Source: Turnera subulata (Eukaryota > Streptophyta > Magnoliopsida > Malpighiales > Passifloraceae). From it: a DNA stretch of 64,000 nucleotides. Where the stretch lies: the NCBI GenBank assembly GCA_028386065.3, contig JAKUCV010003216.1, forward strand, positions 1-64,000, given 5' to 3'. The position numbers and the translations under genes were made by a program. Of this stretch, positions 61,396-64,000 are shown in pieces (within the stretch, counting starts at the first letter, position 1; each line of letters opens with the position of its first letter). The notes under the pieces were generated by a model that saw only the letters and a program-made list of their open reading frames with translations, did no database searches and was not told the origin of the DNA.

Positions 61396-64000
61396 TTTAG
61401 AGTGGCGGCGGCGGCGGAGGTGGAGGTGGCGGTTGTGGGGAGAGAGAGTGAGGTCAGGTGAGGTGAGGTGGTTTTTGGATGATGTGGGTGTTGTTGTTGT
61501 TGTTGTTGTGGTTATATGGGTTATAAGGGAGAGGGAGTTGAAAAGTTGAATGGAGAAAGCGACAGTAAGATAATTGAGTGTTGTGTTGGTGCTTTGTAAG
61601 GAAAAGGTTACCATGAGATTGAAGCTTGTTTAACTATTATGGTTGTGGTCTGGTCTGGTGTGGTGTGGTTTTTGTTGTGGAGATTTCATGATAGTTTTGT
61701 GTAAATCATTTCTTCCTTTCCATTCCATCCATACACATTTTCTTTTTTATGTTGCTATGTGGGTTTGGTTTTCCTTTTCCTCGTTAATGATACATTGTCT
61801 GCCTAGATTTTTGTTTCTCATTTCTGTCTGTCTACCTGTTTTTAGTAATGCTAGGTGGTAGTGGAAATGTGGAATAGTTTTCACATTTCCTTTTTTTTCT
61901 AGAACTCCAATTTAAAATTGAGTTGTGTGTATTTTTTTTATGCATAACCTACTTGATAGCTGCGCTAATCTCATGAACCCGAGGAGTCATTTTCTCATGA
62001 AAGTATACAGTAGGAGAGTACCATTTTTTAAAGCTTTTTTTTACACCCAAAGAAAAGGGCTCTTTTTTATACTATAGTTTTTAAGTTCTCAGAGAATCTA
62101 CTTTTAACACATCAAGTACACACTTGACATCCTCTATTTCTACTAACTTGGCTAGTTCTCAAGGAGATTTCTGGTTCACGTGTCAATAGATTGGCCTAGA
62201 ATGTGGAAAATAACAAGAAGAAAAGAACATAGTTGTTGTACAACTTGGTACGGGTTTACAAACCGGCCTATTACTTGGCTTGGTTCTCCATGGACAATAA
62301 GAAAACCAGAAGAATCTGACCTGAATCTGGTACTCTTTCAGCGAGTGAAAGCTATTAGTCACACAGGCCTTTACAAAAGATACTCCATCAGGAAAATTGT
62401 GGAATAGGTAGCAAATCTCAGATTCAAAACAAAAAAGAAAAAGGAATGGCGACCGTATGTCCAATAGTGGTAATAAATATCAAGTTTCAATTCCTTTCCT
62501 AAAACCAATTAAATTTAAATTTTAATCGTGTGGATCCAACCAAGTGGGAAAGAATCTCGAGGAGTGAATGAGGATGATCAAAGGGTCATAATGTGAAGCA
62601 GGTTGTGCTATTTTTTTTCTCTTTGGATTTGCTAGAAGCACAAGAGAATACTATCATTAAAACATTGCTTTACAATTCGACAAGAAATTAAAAACGTTGC
62701 TTCGGTTAGTCATCTGGATCACGTGACTAGCAGTAGCAGTAGTAGCAGTTCTTCGACTCAGAAGAAGTGGTAAAAAAAGAGAAAAAGGAAAAGAAAACTA
62801 TACATGGTAAAATGTTAATTAATTGTGGTCAAATGTGAAACCGGCCAGGTCAATTTCTTCATACGGATTCTTTGGGAGTAGAAATTATTGCGTGTGATTC
62901 TGTGTTCCTTGCTCGACTAGACAGTATCATAACAGGGTAGAGACATACTTGGAAAACTTACCAGACCAGTTTAGGGTTTTTAGTTACTTTCAAGACATAA
63001 TTAAATGGGAGAGGCAATGAATGAAGGATGAACATATATGGCATAGTAGTTGGTCTACCGAACATGAAGACAACGTGGAGACATTCGTCATGCACGTTAA
63101 GTTTGATCAGCTAGAAATTACTAACCATCTAGCTAGTAGTCGAGCAGTACTAGTAGTTTTGAAAATAAACCAGTCCGATTAAATTAAAATGAAAGGTTGG
63201 GTTAAATTAAAATGAAAGGTTGGGATTTTTTTACCTTTTGGTTGACACTGCCATAAAATTAGAGTTATGTTTTCTTTTGAGGAAAAGATTAGAGTTATGT
63301 TGACGAACGAGTGATTACAGTTCTTACAACCAAATTAGCCCTTATTAACACCTTCTAATTCTAAATTGTTAGCATATGATCTCATGGGAAAATATTTGTG
63401 CCAAAAATAAAATATTTGTTTTTGGGTTTTGTATCTAAACTACAAAAATATATTCGAATGAGATAAAACATTTAAAAATTTGCAAAAATATACATTTCAG
63501 TCCAAATAACTAATACAATTATCTACATTTTAATTTTGATTAAACGATTTTATGCAAAATAAAAATGTTCTTACCACCTCCTCGCTAGCCACTAGTTTTG
63601 ACATTTGACAATAGTATTTATATTTATATGCAATGTTTCCTATCATCCAATTTCAAATTTGTGAATTAGCATAAGCCTATGGAAATTAATTTAGTCTAGG
63701 GAAAAAAAATAATTTTTAGGATAACATGGCCGTATCAGAAATATTCATTATTCCGATTACAAAACTGTGTGAGTAACACTTTTTTATTGTCATCCACTTG
63801 AACGTTGCAACCGAAAGATTTTCAATGCTTCAATGTCAAAAGACTCAATCAAAACCATAGGATGGCTCTGGTCGGACTTTAATTAGCTGCCCATTCTTCC
63901 CGAGTACACTTACAATATCATCAAGCGCAAAAGATCTATTCAATTACATGTTCTAACAATTTAATCATGGAAGTCGTGCAAATTTTCGGATGGAGTAGAT
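61396..64000. other. Upstream region of the HSL1-type gene, no further gene
   Basis: The leader carries a (TTG)n tract at about 61489-61512 and CCT/GGA-rich patches. Beyond it the DNA is AT-rich with short direct repeats at 63181-63225 (a 22-bp tandem unit) and 63260-63302. No gene or RNA recognised. Confidence 0.5.

Noticed and set aside
61395..61614. Longer N-terminus for the HSL1-type kinase from an upstream ATG
   Set aside because: The extra 73 residues are threonine/histidine/arginine-rich leader sequence with a TTG microsatellite, whereas the ATG at 61395 starts directly with a signal peptide.
1..64000. CRISPR arrays, bacterial operons, organellar or viral insertions
   Set aside because: Nothing of this kind is seen. 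The gene structures are nuclear plant throughout, apart from the retroelements listed.

Overview
The window is nuclear DNA of a flowering plant, most likely a woody eudicot. It is AT-rich, with multi-exon genes carrying GT-AG introns, plant-only gene families (MLO, NAC, CC-type glutaredoxin, HAESA-type receptor kinase), a Tork/TNT1-like Copia retrotransposon, plant tRNA-type SINE traces and a plant snRNA-style Pol III promoter. The species cannot be read from the sequence.

Layout. 1-4.4 kb: gene-poor, starting with what looks like the 3' end of a long terminal repeat. 4.4-7.6 kb (+): a complete 14-exon MLO gene, 506 aa. 7.6-12.3 kb: gene-free. 12.3-12.8 kb (+): an intronless CC-type glutaredoxin close to Arabidopsis GRXC9/GRX480/ROXY19, with TGACG motifs upstream. 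13.4-13.7 kb: a SINE with 19-bp target-site duplications. 15.7-20.2 kb (+): a Copia LTR element with both LTRs and a 5-bp TSD, a 614-base assembly gap, and a broken pol. 20.2-32.6 kb: an old tandem segmental duplication. Each copy carries a three-exon NAC gene (326 and 321 aa), and only the first copy carries a compact Pol III-type RNA gene. 35.2-41.2 kb (+): a complete 14-exon guanylate-binding-protein-like GTPase (GBPL3 type, 1071 aa). 44.5-46.6 kb (-): a three-exon NAC of the SND2/SND3 type, 313 aa. 52.4-53.5 kb (-): an intronless membrane-anchored receptor-like kinase with degenerate catalytic motifs. 58.1-61.4 kb (-): a two-exon LRR receptor kinase, HAESA-LIKE 1 type, 998 aa. The rest is intergenic.

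The genes do not form one pathway. Several belong to families tied to defence or hormone signalling (MLO, GRXC9-type glutaredoxin, GBPL3, receptor kinases) and three are NAC transcription factors.

I found no clearly new multi-gene system. The observations most worth a second look are: the ~170-nt Pol III RNA gene with an SRP-Alu-like 5' end, present in only one copy of the duplication; the stop-free, frame-preserving first intron of the second NAC gene; the in-frame 228-bp duplication in the Copia RNase H region; the TGACG cluster in front of the glutaredoxin; and a set of very small A-tailed insertions bracketed by direct repeats, which look like target-primed retroposition scars.
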